Shown here: positions 53,687 to 64,000 of the stretch, one piece after another
Numbering within the stretch: the stretch's first letter is position 1
Layout: each line of letters begins with the position of its first letter
Origin: Achatina immaculata
Lineage: Eukaryota; Mollusca; Gastropoda; Stylommatophora; Achatinidae
NCBI GenBank assembly: GCA_009760885.1
Contig: CM019691.1
Coordinates: forward strand, 29,868,314-29,932,313
Direction: 5' to 3'
DNA: 64,000 nt
The notes under the pieces: model-generated
Seen by the model: only the letters and a program-made list of their open reading frames with translations
Told to the model about the DNA's origin: nothing
Database searches by the model: none
Made by a program: the position numbers and the translations under genes

Positions 53687-56600
53687 ATTTTTTTTTTTTA
53701 AGCAATCAGGTCGAGTCACGTAATATTTAATGGCAAACACGGCTGAAATATGCATCTTGTTTGTCGTTAGGGTAATTGTGACATGAGGGTAATTGTGACA
53801 TGGTATCCCACAGTGTCTCGAGGATCATAGGCTGATTACCTTTCTCATATTGGGGGAGCGTATGTTACAAAAGTATATACATTAGTGGTTTGTCTAGTCT
53901 TCAGTTTGGACAGTCCGTGCTCTTCCTTTGGCTGTCCTGGGATGTGAAATTAGTGCTGTGGTGATTCTGACAAGCACAGTGCTGATACCGAACCTTTGAG
54001 TGATGTAGATGTAACAGTGACATAATTGGATTTGTCGGACAGACCGCCCGGGGGTATGTAGCTTTTGTTTGAATTGGGATCCAGGCAATGTTTATTCTAA
54101 GCTGCACAGTGGGTTTTATGATTGTCTAGCTATGAACCAAGGTGCTGTTTCAAGCCAGCTTATGTTGTGACGTTCTTATACTAAGTAATTTACCGTTGCA
54201 GTAGAGCTGCACACTAAACAACAAAAATTATGCCCCGCGTGAAATTTGATATGCCACGCAAACAAAAAATGATATTCATTGTACAATTTCATGGTGTTTT
54301 TTTATGGTATAGTAACACTGGTTAAATATAAGATCTCATCATATGAATTCATTTTCCTGATTTCTTCGAGTTTTATTTATTTATTTATTTTCATATGAGA
54401 ACTTGAGTCATACTCTGTAATTTTGACGTTACGAATCGCATTTGCGTATAGTTTTGTTCAGAATGTGTTTACACACGGGTTGAAAATTTTGCAGAGGAGC
54501 CACAAACCCTTAGATCGCACATAGGACTGAAGTCTGTGCTGTCGCATATGTGAAACAGAAAGTGAGCTTGATTTGTTTTCCCGAAAGCGGTCTATTCGGG
54601 TGGATCAGGTCAAGGGGCTCCTCGGGCAGTCTGTGTAGAGCTCGTGGCGGCAGCATGTATTCTGGGGGAGCCATGTCGTGGTATGTCTGAGGTGTCTGAC
54701 GAAGTTATCAAATATATAGTTGTGATGTTGAATACAAGGATTGTCTAAATATGAACTCAGATGCTGTTTCAAGCCGGATCATGTGGTGACTTTCTTATAC
54801 TAAGTAATTTTTTGTATGTCGATGACAGTGCTGTGTAAGTATGTATGCCAGAATCGTACTGGCATAAGGGGAGAAGAATTCTAACTCCCTAAGATGGAGA
54901 GATTATTAATACTTCTAGGACTTTCAGTTAATGTTCACGAATCTTGTTTGTGGTCAAACTGACATAGTAGACTGAACGGGTACAGTACGGAAAGTCTGAT
55001 TATCACGTGAAAGGCAGAGAGAAGTTTCTAGGTCTTAACATCATACGATAGTGGGTGGTATGAGACAAATGAGTGAAATATCACGTGATTTCACAGCAGA
55101 GCCGGGCAATATAAAAACAAAGGAGGCTCAGAGAAAAGAGGAACTCAGACAGAAAAAAGACTTAGGAGTAGAGTTAGAGTTTTCTAGTCATGGCTGAGAG
55201 GTAGGAGTCTCAGAGAAAAGAGGAACTCAGGCAGAAAAAACATAGGAGTAGAGTTAGTTTTCTAGTCATGGTTGAGAGGTAGGAGTCTCAGAGAAAAGGG
55301 GGGAACTCTGACAGAAAAAAGACTTAGGAATAGAGTTAGAGATTTCTAGTCATGGTTGAGAAGTAGAACCTTGATTTCGTTATAGTTGTAAGAATAGGAC
55401 CATGGTTCAGTTATGTAAAGTACTGTTGGTTGTCCTTGTGGACATAGTAGTGTAGGACTGAGGTTGAAGGATTTTTGTTGAGGTGTTGATATTTCTAGTT
55501 TGGATCAGTGGTTATTAGGACATTAGTTTGTAAGTATGTCTTGAGTCATATTTTGTCCTATGGTGGGAATAACTCCGTTGGCTTGACTCTTGGCTTTATG
55601 TATTATGTTGAGTTGTCTGTTTTCCTTGATTTATTCATTTCACATTACGTCATCCACATACAGTTCTCATATTAAAGTTCTGGTTGTTCCTTGAAACTGT
55701 AAAACTGGAGATTCTGTCTTGATACATGTACATTTCTTGTATTGTGTTGAAGAGTGACAAGATGGTTATTATTGGTCTTGTGGTCAAGGTTATTCATATT
55801 GAATGGCGTGGTTTTGTTGAGAATCTGGGTACTGTTACTTTGCGTTTAGTCTAATAACAATTTTGTGGATTCCAATTCTTGGAATGGTTAACATGAGTAT
55901 TTCAGATAAAATTAAACTCCTACTCTTCCAGTAAAACGCACACAGCTGGTCCAATCTAACGTGTTCTTGTTTAGGCATTCTGCCTTCAATGGCACCACTA
56001 TCTTATTTCAGTGGATTTCAATTTGTCAAGAAATAGACAAATACTACTCTTGTATAGAGAAAGAGAGCACCAGTGAAATAACACTATTTCATATGTACGG
56101 TGAGAAGTGTTTAATGATGTGTTTAGTGAGGTAAGATGTTGAAATGCATAATTTTTCATCGTTGTAACCTTTCATTATCATGCTTCATGTAGCTTTGATT
56201 TATAGACACTGGAATGTGATTTCTCTGTTTTGCGTGTGGCGCACGTGGGTGTGCTGCTTAGTGTCCAATGCACTTGATTTCTAATGATACCGCTATGTTC
56301 ATTTATCATTATCATCATTGAGTCACCATGGTTTAAATGTATATGTCATCGAACCATTTCATATTTGCTCTCTATGTTTTATATGTTGGGGCGCAGGCAG
56401 AGTACTTATTTGATTGATGGAGGAGTTAGAGAAAGACTGAGATGTGATATGTATGAATTGCAAGCTAGCTCCTATTTGTAGGAAGGGAGTGTAGCCAATT
56501 CTAAATCAATGAGGAAGATGTATTCTACGAGTAAAATGGAGACAAGAGATTAGTAGAGATATTGAATAGTTAAGGACGTTACTTGGAGTTCCGCTTGTGG

Positions 56601-58384
56601 TTATTTCATGCTGATGTGTCATGGCATGCTCATATTTCTCGTGGGTAGTGTTTAATTGCTGTGGATAGAACTGTTGTGTGGGTTTATATGTTACTTGGTG
56701 TAAACGTGTGTGGTGTCTGGTGTGGTTAATAAACCAACCCTTGTTTTTCCTGGATCACATTTATGCCTTCTGAGTACTTATTGATTGTTGGAGGGGTTAG
56801 AGAATGGCTGAGATGAGAAGTTCATTTCCCAGCCACAGAGGTTATTTCGGGGAGCTTATATGGACACCAGCTGACAGAGGAAAAGAACCTGGTTAGGATC
56901 GTCAGGAGAGGCTCGATAATTAAGTGTGTCAAGGCACACCTGTACTTCACTGGGCACCATCTCATTACATTAGGCTAGCGATTTAAGAAATGAGCACTAT
57001 AGAAATCTCTACTGACTGCCATTGGACGGCGATAAAAAATTACTAAAGTTAAAAGATGAAGAAGTGAGTTTGGGGGGGGGGGTGAGAAGCGAGTTGAGGG
57101 AGAGAAATAAAGAAGTAATAAATGAAGAAGTTAAAGAGGGGAAATAAAGTATAAAAGTGTTAACAAGGAGAGTTAAGAAGTAAATAAATAAGTAATAATC
57201 ACAACTCACCCCCAACCTTAGTCATTATCCCAAACCTTATTCATAATTAATATAATATATAGTAAATATTTTACACACGGGTTGTCGCATTATGTGAAAC
57301 AGAAAGTGAGCTTGATTTGTTTTTCTCGAAAGCGGTCTATTCGGATGAATCAGGTCAAAGGCCGTCAATCAGTTTGGCCGGATGTTGGCCGTTACAGGAA
57401 GAGGTCAGACATTATGTACAGTTCACTATTATAACATTTTACAAGAGAAATAGACATATTTACTCATTAAAATACGAAAAGATTTCAAATTATCACAGCA
57501 GCTATGTGAAAAGTAATAACAAAATATGAACGACAACACATTACATAAAGAATCATACTGTAATAACTTTTCAGCGACACACAAAAGGTGCACATAAGAA
57601 TACAATACACACACCCACATGCATACTTTCTGTATTCACCAAACGATGATGCAGCGTGTTTGTCCATCTAATTCGTCTTGTCTTGTGGTGAATATACAGT
57701 GTCTGCATAACAGGAAATATGTGTAAATTAGTCACGAAAATGAAACTCAGTTCATGAAACATTTCCGATTTGTTGTTGTTGTTGTTGTTGTTGCCTATGA
57801 CTAAAGTAAGAGAGGCTGTAACTCGGCCCATGTCCGTATTTGAAAAGAATAAAAGAAAAACTGACGTAGAAAAAAGTTAAAGATACTTTGGAAACCCCAG
57901 TCCTGAGACACAGATAGGAAGTGTTATTTTGTAGGAGGTTTTCCCCATTCTGTAGTCTGGCAGGCGAACGTGCTTCCCGCTGTTTCTATAAGAACAATTT
58001 GAACGAACGATCTGTGTGCAGGAAGCTCTGTTTTTGGGGGGCAAAACAACTTGCACAGCTCCTCGGAAAATCCGAAAAGTAACCCCTTCTACAGGCAAGC
58101 ACTTCAGCCGTTCTTTTATAGGGCAGTGGCAAGTATATTGCTACCTCAGTCAAGAACCGTTTTTTTAGGTAATGGCACATTTTTTCCCCCTTTTCTAACG
58201 ACTGCTGTAATTTCTCCTAGAAGAATGACATCCCCGGATGTTGTTAGTTGAATTTCCGGTCGTTTTCTTTCCCCCCCCCCCCCTCGTCGACTGCTGGAGC
58301 AGTATTTGCAGACAATGGGGCATTCTTTTCTCTGCCCTTTAAATGATTATATGTCACCTGGTTTAAACAACATCCTCGAAGACT
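53687..58384. other. Largely unassigned interval with diverged direct repeats
   Basis: No gene recognised. Diverged repeats: 54120-54195 against 54735-54813 (GCTGTTTCAAGCC and TTCTTATACTAAGTAATTT), 54466-54620 against 57268-57365 (GTGAAACAGAAAGTGAGCTT), and 56400-56445 against 56776-56820. Also a G10 run near 57072 and a C14 run near 58271. These repeats suggest further unrecognised dispersed families. Confidence 0.6.
55130..55370. repeat. Tandem repeat, three units of about 70-85 bp
   Basis: CTCAGAGAAAAGAGGAACTC, AGACAGAAAAAAGACTTAGG and TTTCTAGTCATGGCTGAGAG occur three times with small deletions. Confidence 0.85.
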
Positions 58385-58726
58385 GGCAACGTGGTGCAGT
58401 CCAGACAAAAAGACTTTTAACCAGATAGACTACATATTAATCAACAAACGATTCCGCAATGCATTACTGACAACAAAAACCATGCCAGGAGCTGACTGCA
58501 ATAGTGACCATGATCCACTCTGTGGAAAAGTTAGAATAAAACTAAAGAAAGCAGGCAGAAAAGTGAGAAACATCAAACTGAATACAGAACTTCTTAAAAA
58601 TGACCAAGAACTGAGAGAACAATACAAAGTTATTATAACAAATAGATACAATGCAGTAGCAAAGATAAATAGTATAGATGAACAATGGGAAATGTTAAGA
58701 GATTCTATCCACCAAACTGTTAAGGA
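58385..58726 (+). pseudogene. LINE-C, 5' part: end of the EEP endonuclease domain
   Basis: The frame reads TWCSPDKKTFNQIDYILINK, then CNSDHDPLCGKVRIKLKK and onward to SIHQTVKE at the insertion point. NQIDYI and SDHDP are the last conserved blocks of the endonuclease/exonuclease/phosphatase-fold domain that nicks target DNA; the SDH aspartate and histidine are present. The 5' half of the domain is missing. The frame continues at 61261 after the inserted LINE-B. Confidence 0.88.
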
Positions 58727-61260
58727 AAACTAGCACAAACCATCAAGGAAATGCACAGATATAAACTAGACATACTAGGAATACAAGAAGCAAGATGGAC
58801 AGGACAAGGCAGAAGGAAATTAACAACACAGCACACAGAAGATACAATAATATGGTCAGGTAAAGAAGATCTTCATGAAGGAGGAGTAGCATTGATTATA
58901 ACAAAAGAAGCATCAAGAGCATTGCTGAAATGGACCCCAATAAATGAGAGATTATTATATGCACGGTTCAACTCAAGATTCACGAAGCTGTCTATTATAG
59001 TTTGTTATGCACCAACAGAAGCAGCTGAAGAGGAATTAAAAGAAAATTTTTACAACAGCCTCCAAGCCACAGTAGAAACAATACCCAAGCATGATATGCT
59101 ACTCATCTTGGGTGACTTCAATGCAAAAGTAGGTGAAGGAAATGAAGATAGAAGAAGAATCATGGGATGAGAAGGAATCGGAGAAATAAATGAAAATGGA
59201 GAAAGACTGTGCAGTTTCTGTGAAGAAAACATGATGACCATCGGAGGGACAATTTTCCAACACAAAAACATCCATAAGGTGACTTGGAGGTCACCAGATA
59301 AAACCACAGAAAACCAAATCGATCACATACTAATAAACAACAAGTGGAAACGGTCACTACAAGATGTGCGAGCAAGGAAAGGAGCAGATATAGGAAGTGA
59401 TCACAACCTTCTGGTAGCAAAAATAAAACTAAAATTAAGGAAAGCCAGAATCTGAGAACACAGAAAGATACATTTTGATACAAGAAAACTGATAGACCAG
59501 CAAACAAGAAATGAATTCTCAATAATACTTAAGAACCATTTCAGTGTCCTACAAGACGAAGCAGAAATGTCCATATTAGAGTTCAATAAAACACTACAGG
59601 AAACAGCAAAAGAGGTGCTGGGATATCGGAAAAGGAGAAAAGAGGAATGGATAAGTGAGACCACATGGGAAAAGATAGAGCAAAGAAAAGAAATCAAGAA
59701 AAAATTACTGAACACCAAATCACAACGGCTTAAAGAACGAGTTTTAAGTAATTATGCACAAAAAGACAAAGAAGTGAAGGAATCATGCCGTCAAGATAAA
59801 CGTCAGTATTATGACAACTTAGCAGAAACAGCAGAGAAAGCAGCATATACAAATGACATGAAAACCTTATATAAAATCACAAAGCAGATGACAGGTAACT
59901 TCAATACAAGATGTGAAAGTGCAGTAAGAACACAAAATGGACAACTGGTCAGTGGAGAAAGAGAAAAAAATTGAAAGATGGAGGGAACACCTTAACACCC
60001 TACTAAACAGAACACAAGCAGCACAAACAATAGATATACCTGAAGCAAAAGCGGAACTAAACATCAATACAGGACCAATAACAATAAATGAAGTAAAAGA
60101 GGCGATAAAGATGCTAAAATCAGACAGGGCACCAGGTGAAGATGAAGTGACTGTGAGATGTTGAAAGCAGAAGAAACAGAAACACCAAAACAACTTTGCC
60201 GGATATTACAACAAATTTGGGATTTAGAAAAAGCCCCAGAGGAGTGGAAAACTGGTCTTATAGTAAAACTACCAAAGAAGGGTGACCTCAGAGATTGCGG
60301 GAACTGGAGAGGCATTACTCTACTGCCACTCACTAGTAAAGTATTTTGCAGAATAATCATCAACAGAATTGTACCAACACTTGAGGAAAAACTTCGGAAA
60401 GAGCAGGCAGGATTTAGGAAAGGAAGATCATGCATAGACCATATATTTGTACTTAGACAAATATTAGAACAGGCAAATGAGTGGCATAGCACAACATATG
60501 CATTATTCATAGATTTTGAGAAAGCCTTTGACAGTGTCAACAGAGATGCACTGTGGAAATCCTAAGATGGCATGGCCTCCCCCATAAAATAGTTAATGTA
60601 ATCAAAGCCCTATACGAGGGTTTTCAGTGCAAAGTTATCTGTGGAGAACATACCTCCAGCAGCTTTAGGGTACAAACAGGAGTGAAACAGGCATGTGTAC
60701 TATCACCAACATTATTTATCTTGGCAATAGACTGGTTAATGAAGGAGGCAACATCAGACAAACGCAGAGGATTACAATGGACCCTTGACACAGTGCTGGA
60801 GGACCTTGACTTTGCGGACGACATTTGTCTATTATCAAGCAGTCACAAAGATATGCAAGATAAAATAAACAGGTTAACCCAGAATGCAAACAACATAGGA
60901 CTAAAGATCAACGTAGGAAAGACAAAGTTAATGAAGCAAAATGTGAACAACAGAAATGTACTCAGAGTAGATAACAAGTTAGTGGAGGAGACGCTGGCGA
61001 TGGTTGGGACATGTGCTCCGAATGACTGACAACTCACTACCAAAAATAGCACTAAGATGGACACCACAGCGGAGCAGAAGTAAGGGTAGACCAAAAGAGA
61101 CATGGAGAAGAACAACAGAAAGGATGTTGAGCAATAGAGGGCTCACCTGGGCAAGAGCAGAAAAAAAGGCGAAAGACAGGCATTTGTGGAAAACCCTTGC
61201 GGAAGCCCCATGTGCCCTGGGCACTTAAGGTTCAGAGAGAGAGAGAGAAACTGTTAAGGA
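58714..61260 (+). mobile_element. LINE-B inserted into LINE-C, 13-bp target duplication
   Basis: AAACTGTTAAGGA at 58714-58726 recurs exactly at 61248-61260. The 2521-bp insert (58727-61247) is a 5'-truncated LINE-B ending GGGCACTTAAGGTTCAGAGA and GAGAGAGAGAG; the duplication starts straight after the GA run, which proves the GA repeats are the element's 3' tail. Excising the insert and one duplication joins the host frame from QTVKE to IIPP without a break. Confidence 0.97.
58751..61228 (+). pseudogene. LINE-B endonuclease and reverse transcriptase, decayed
   Basis: Endonuclease blocks: LDILGIQEARWTGQG (catalytic E), IVCYAPTEAAEEE, LLILGDFNAKVG (D and N), NQIDHI, and SDHNLL; the first 20-30 residues are lost. 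A linker with HLNTLLNRTQAA leads to the reverse transcriptase: EQAGFRKGRSCIDHIF, motif A LFIDFEKAFDSV, motif B GVKQACVLSP, motif C FADDICL. The C-terminus RRWRWLGHVLRMTD and KGRPKETWRRT ends CALGT. Damage: TGA at 59168 and 59453 (both where CGA arginine is expected), frameshifts near 59965, 60150 and 60558, and an internal deletion at about 60985 that removes the thumb region. The frame cannot make a working protein. Confidence 0.92.
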
Positions 61261-63165
61261 GATAATACCACCAAAAAAAGAAGCCCCTAAAAATAAATGG
61301 ATGACAGACGACATCTTAGGACTGATGGACAAGAGGAGGAGAGTAAAAATAACGAGAAAAAATATAACAAGATAAATAAAGAAATAAGACGCAAATGCAG
61401 AGAAGCAAAAGAAGTGTGGTTAAATGAGCAGTGCAGACAGATAGAGGACTCCCATGTTAAAGACAGCAAAAACATGCACAAACGAATTAATGAACGCACA
61501 GGCAGGAAAACAAAATATACCACAGGATGCCTGAAATCGAAAGAAGGTAAAATGTTAATGGGAAAAGAAGACATTGTGGACAGGTGGACAGAGTATATCG
61601 GTGAGCTATATGGAGGAGAAAGACCAGAATTAACACCAGATACTGAAAACTGTGAGGGACCACCAATACTTGAAGATGAAATCACAGATGCCATCAAACA
61701 CATGAGGAAAGGAAAAGCGACTGGGCCTGATAATATAACAATAGAAGAAATAGAGGCACTAGAGGAGACAGGAATAAAAATAATAACCAAGTTACTGAAT
61801 GACATTTAAAACAGTGGTTATATTCCCAGTGAAATGATTAAATCAACGTTTATAGCACTACCAAAGAAACCAGGTGCAAAGGAATGTGACGACCACCGGA
61901 CTATCAGCCTCTCATGTCACATAACGAAGCTACTTCTGAGAATAATTATGAGAAGAACAAGGAAGAAGATAAAAATGGAAATAGCAGATGAACAGTTTGG
62001 ATTTGTTGAAGGAAAGGGAACACACAATGCCATTTATGCTTTACGAACACTAACAGAATGAGCTTTAGAAGTACAGAAAGATCTCTACTTATGCTTCATT
62101 GATTACACCAAGGCATTTGACAAAGTGAAACATAATGAAATTATTAAAATGCTTGAAGATATCAATATAGACGGCAAAGATCTGAGGATTGTAAAACATC
62201 TATACTGGCAGCAAGAAGCAGCAGTTCGAGTTGAAAATAGAATTGGAAAATATCAACCTATAAAACAAGGGGTGCGACGAGGATGTGTACTATCTCCAGA
62301 CCTTTTTTCTCTGTATAGCGAGAATATTCTAAGAACAATCATCACAGAACCAGGCATAAAAATTGGAGGATACAATATTAACAACCTTCGGTATGCTGAT
62401 GACACAGTACTGATAGCTGAGAACCAACAAGACCTGCAAAATCTCTTGGATAAAGTCTCCAAAGAAAGTGAACAGAAAGGCCTTACTTTGAACATCAAAA
62501 AGACAGAGACTATGGTTATATCTAAGAAACAGAATCCACCAGCGTGCAATATTAAATTAAACGGAACTATTCTAAAGCAGGTGCAGAAATTCAAATACTT
62601 TGGAGCAGTAATAACTTCAGATGGGAAATGCAGAACAGAAATTAGAAACAGAATAGGCCAAGCAAAGACTGCATTTCAGAGAATGAGAAACATATTAACC
62701 AACACTTCCTTATCAATGAATGTTAGAAAAAGAGTCCTAAAATGCTATATTGAACCCATCTTGTTATATGGAAGTGAATCATGGACAATAGGCAAGTCTG
62801 CACAAAAATCATTGGAAGCAGCAGAAATGTGGTTTATTAGAAGAATGTTGAAAATCCTTTTGACAGCAAAAATAACTAATGAAGAATGTAGGAGAAGAGC
62901 TGGAGAGACAAAAAACCTTGTCAAAAAGATAAGAGAGAGACAATGTACTTTCATAGGACATGCAATGAGAAGAGGGGGCATTGAAAATATTATAACAACA
63001 GGAAAAATAGAAGGAAGAAGATCAAGAGGAAGAGCAAGAGAAATGATACTGGACAGTCTGACGGGATGGTGTGAGAGGAGATCACCAACTGAGCTGATGG
63101 CCTGCATGAAGGATCGCGTACTCTGGAGAAGCATAATAGCCAACTCCAGTCGGCACGGCACATGA
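61261..63165 (+). pseudogene. LINE-C reverse transcriptase and C-terminal domain, nearly intact
   Basis: Continuation of the LINE-C protein after the LINE-B insert. From 61297 one frame runs to 63165 with only two stops: TAA at 61807-61809 and TGA at 62059-62061 (CGA expected); one frameshift lies near 61345. Motifs: KATGPDNITIE, FIALPKKPGAKECDDHRTIS, EQFGFVEGKGTHNAI, motif [14 protein letters not shown], motif [11 protein letters not shown], motif [56 protein letters not shown] and end RHGT. The last 346 codons (62125-63165) are uninterrupted. Confidence 0.93.
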
Positions 63166-63180
63166 TGATGATAATGATGT
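63166..63180 (+). repeat. LINE-C 3' tail (ATG)n
   Basis: GATGATGATAATGATG directly after the stop codon. The target-duplicated LINE-C fragment at 36200-36465 also ends in ATGATG units, showing these are the family tail. Confidence 0.85.
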
Positions 63181-63977
63181 CTGCCGCTCTAAGTCGGGGT
63201 GTGGCCCCAGAATAATAGCGAGGATATCTTCTCAGTGACAAAGTTTCATATCTATCCTGTCATGGAATAGATTTGTGTAGTAACTGCTACACGTTAGATT
63301 AGGGTTTCATGTCTTAAACGAATAAGAAAAATAAAAACAAGGGCACAGCTCATTTCTGTGCTTAAAATAGGTTAAACAGATTCAGATGACTCTTACCGCC
63401 ACTTTTGGCATAATCATCCACGCCTTTATCATAATCATATTGTATCTGGAAAAAGATCAAGAGGCGATAGTTTTCACGTGTGAACCATTTCTTAGATAAG
63501 TTATATAGGTAGGTTACATGTCAGGTTTTATTTTCATCCTTGGGTCTTTTTTCAAGATTCTTCTTCTTCTTCTTCTTCTCCTTCTTCTTCTTCTTCTCCT
63601 TCTTCTTCTTCTTCTTCTTCACAGTACACTTTCATCACTTCGATTTTATCAAATCATGCCGTAGTTGACTTTATGCTCCCAATTGTTACATATAACAACT
63701 CTTCGCCTTGTAACTCTATACACAGGCAGACCCCGAGCAGGGATGTGAACTTTTTTTTTCCCCACAGAAATATCTAGAATTGCCGCAGAATACATCTAGA
63801 ATTATCTAGATTTTAAAAGCATTTATCCAAAAAATATATAGGAAATGTTTTGTCTTTTATTTTTCATGTTTTGTCTTTTATTTTTTATAGGTGAAAAATT
63901 AATATGGAAAATGTTATTGAAAGTGATGCTTATATGTTATTAAGACTAATATGTTGTTAATGCTAATGTGTCGTTAA
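63181..63977. other. Unassigned, with a (TTC)n array
   Basis: TTC units with CTC interruptions at 63558-63620 and a short direct repeat TTTTGTCTTTTATTTTTCAT near 63848-63890. No gene recognised. Confidence 0.6.
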
Positions 63978-63978
63978 T

Positions 63979-64000
63979 GTTCCAAAAGACAGTCATCACG
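63979..64000 (-). pseudogene. Edge of a second mariner copy
   Basis: GTTCCAAAAGACAGTCATCA, running off the window end, matches 53314-53335 at all but one position. That segment encodes VITVFW in the mariner remnant, so a second fragment of the same family probably continues outside. Confidence 0.6.

Noticed and set aside
1..64000. A new defence, biosynthetic or signalling system
   Set aside because: All recognisable proteins are transposases, LINE proteins or a Penelope-like nuclease, and nearly all are broken. Nothing supports an undescribed cellular system.

Overview
This is animal nuclear DNA with no gene that I can assign to the host. It is AT-rich, non-operonic and full of microsatellites and minisatellites. 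Everything I recognise with confidence is a transposable element, a tandem repeat or a tRNA-like sequence. The mix (Tc1 and mariner DNA transposons, endonuclease-type LINEs with short tandem 3' tails, tRNA-headed SINEs, a Penelope-like element with a GIY-YIG domain) fits a marine invertebrate, and a mollusc seems likely. That placement is inference from repeat style, not from a diagnostic gene. Family names used here (LINE-A to LINE-J, SINE-1 to SINE-4, F-repeat) are local labels.

Layout. 1-2.6 kb: a large GTA/TAG trinucleotide array, a SINE and an F-repeat. 2.65-7.04 kb: a Tc1 element with TA flanks and a dead transposase, whose 5' two-thirds plus a neighbouring LINE-G fragment lie in a 1970-bp tandem duplication. 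7.16-8.34 kb: a 27-bp minisatellite. 8.27-11.78 kb: a second, independent 1753-bp tandem duplication. 12.4-13.2 kb: a decayed LINE with an 80-bp inverted repeat. 15.2-17.1 kb: a LINE-B tail, then LINE-A copy 1 with the longest intact frame of the window (498 codons). 17.5-18.7 kb: an RNase H fragment, a 33-bp-arm hairpin, a composite retro-insertion with a 15-bp target duplication, and a SINE. 19-28.4 kb: mostly minisatellites (44, about 24, about 59 and 30 bp units) and simple repeats with F-repeats and SINEs between. 28.6-37.9 kb: SINE-2 copies, LINE-A copy 2, an RNase H LINE-E, LINE-D, and short LINE-C, LINE-D and LINE-B pieces. 39.8-41.1 kb: a LINE-C relative on the minus strand carrying two nested insertions. 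42.7-49.1 kb: small LINE and SINE copies and a Penelope-like 3' end. 50.1-52.75 kb: three minisatellites. 52.85-53.69 kb: a decayed mariner. 53.7-58.4 kb: mostly unassigned. 58.4-63.2 kb: LINE-C split by an inserted LINE-B.

How the parts relate. Exact target-site duplications can be read for eight insertions (LINE-A x3, LINE-B, LINE-C, LINE-E, SINE-4 and a composite element). They fix element ends and show that each LINE family ends in its own short tandem tail: LINE-A in GATAA-type, LINE-B in GA, LINE-C in ATG, LINE-E in AAG. Retrotransposition therefore seeds part of the microsatellite load. Nearly all coding frames are 5'-truncated or broken. LINE-A copy 1 is the least damaged. I see no new defence, biosynthetic or signalling system in this window.
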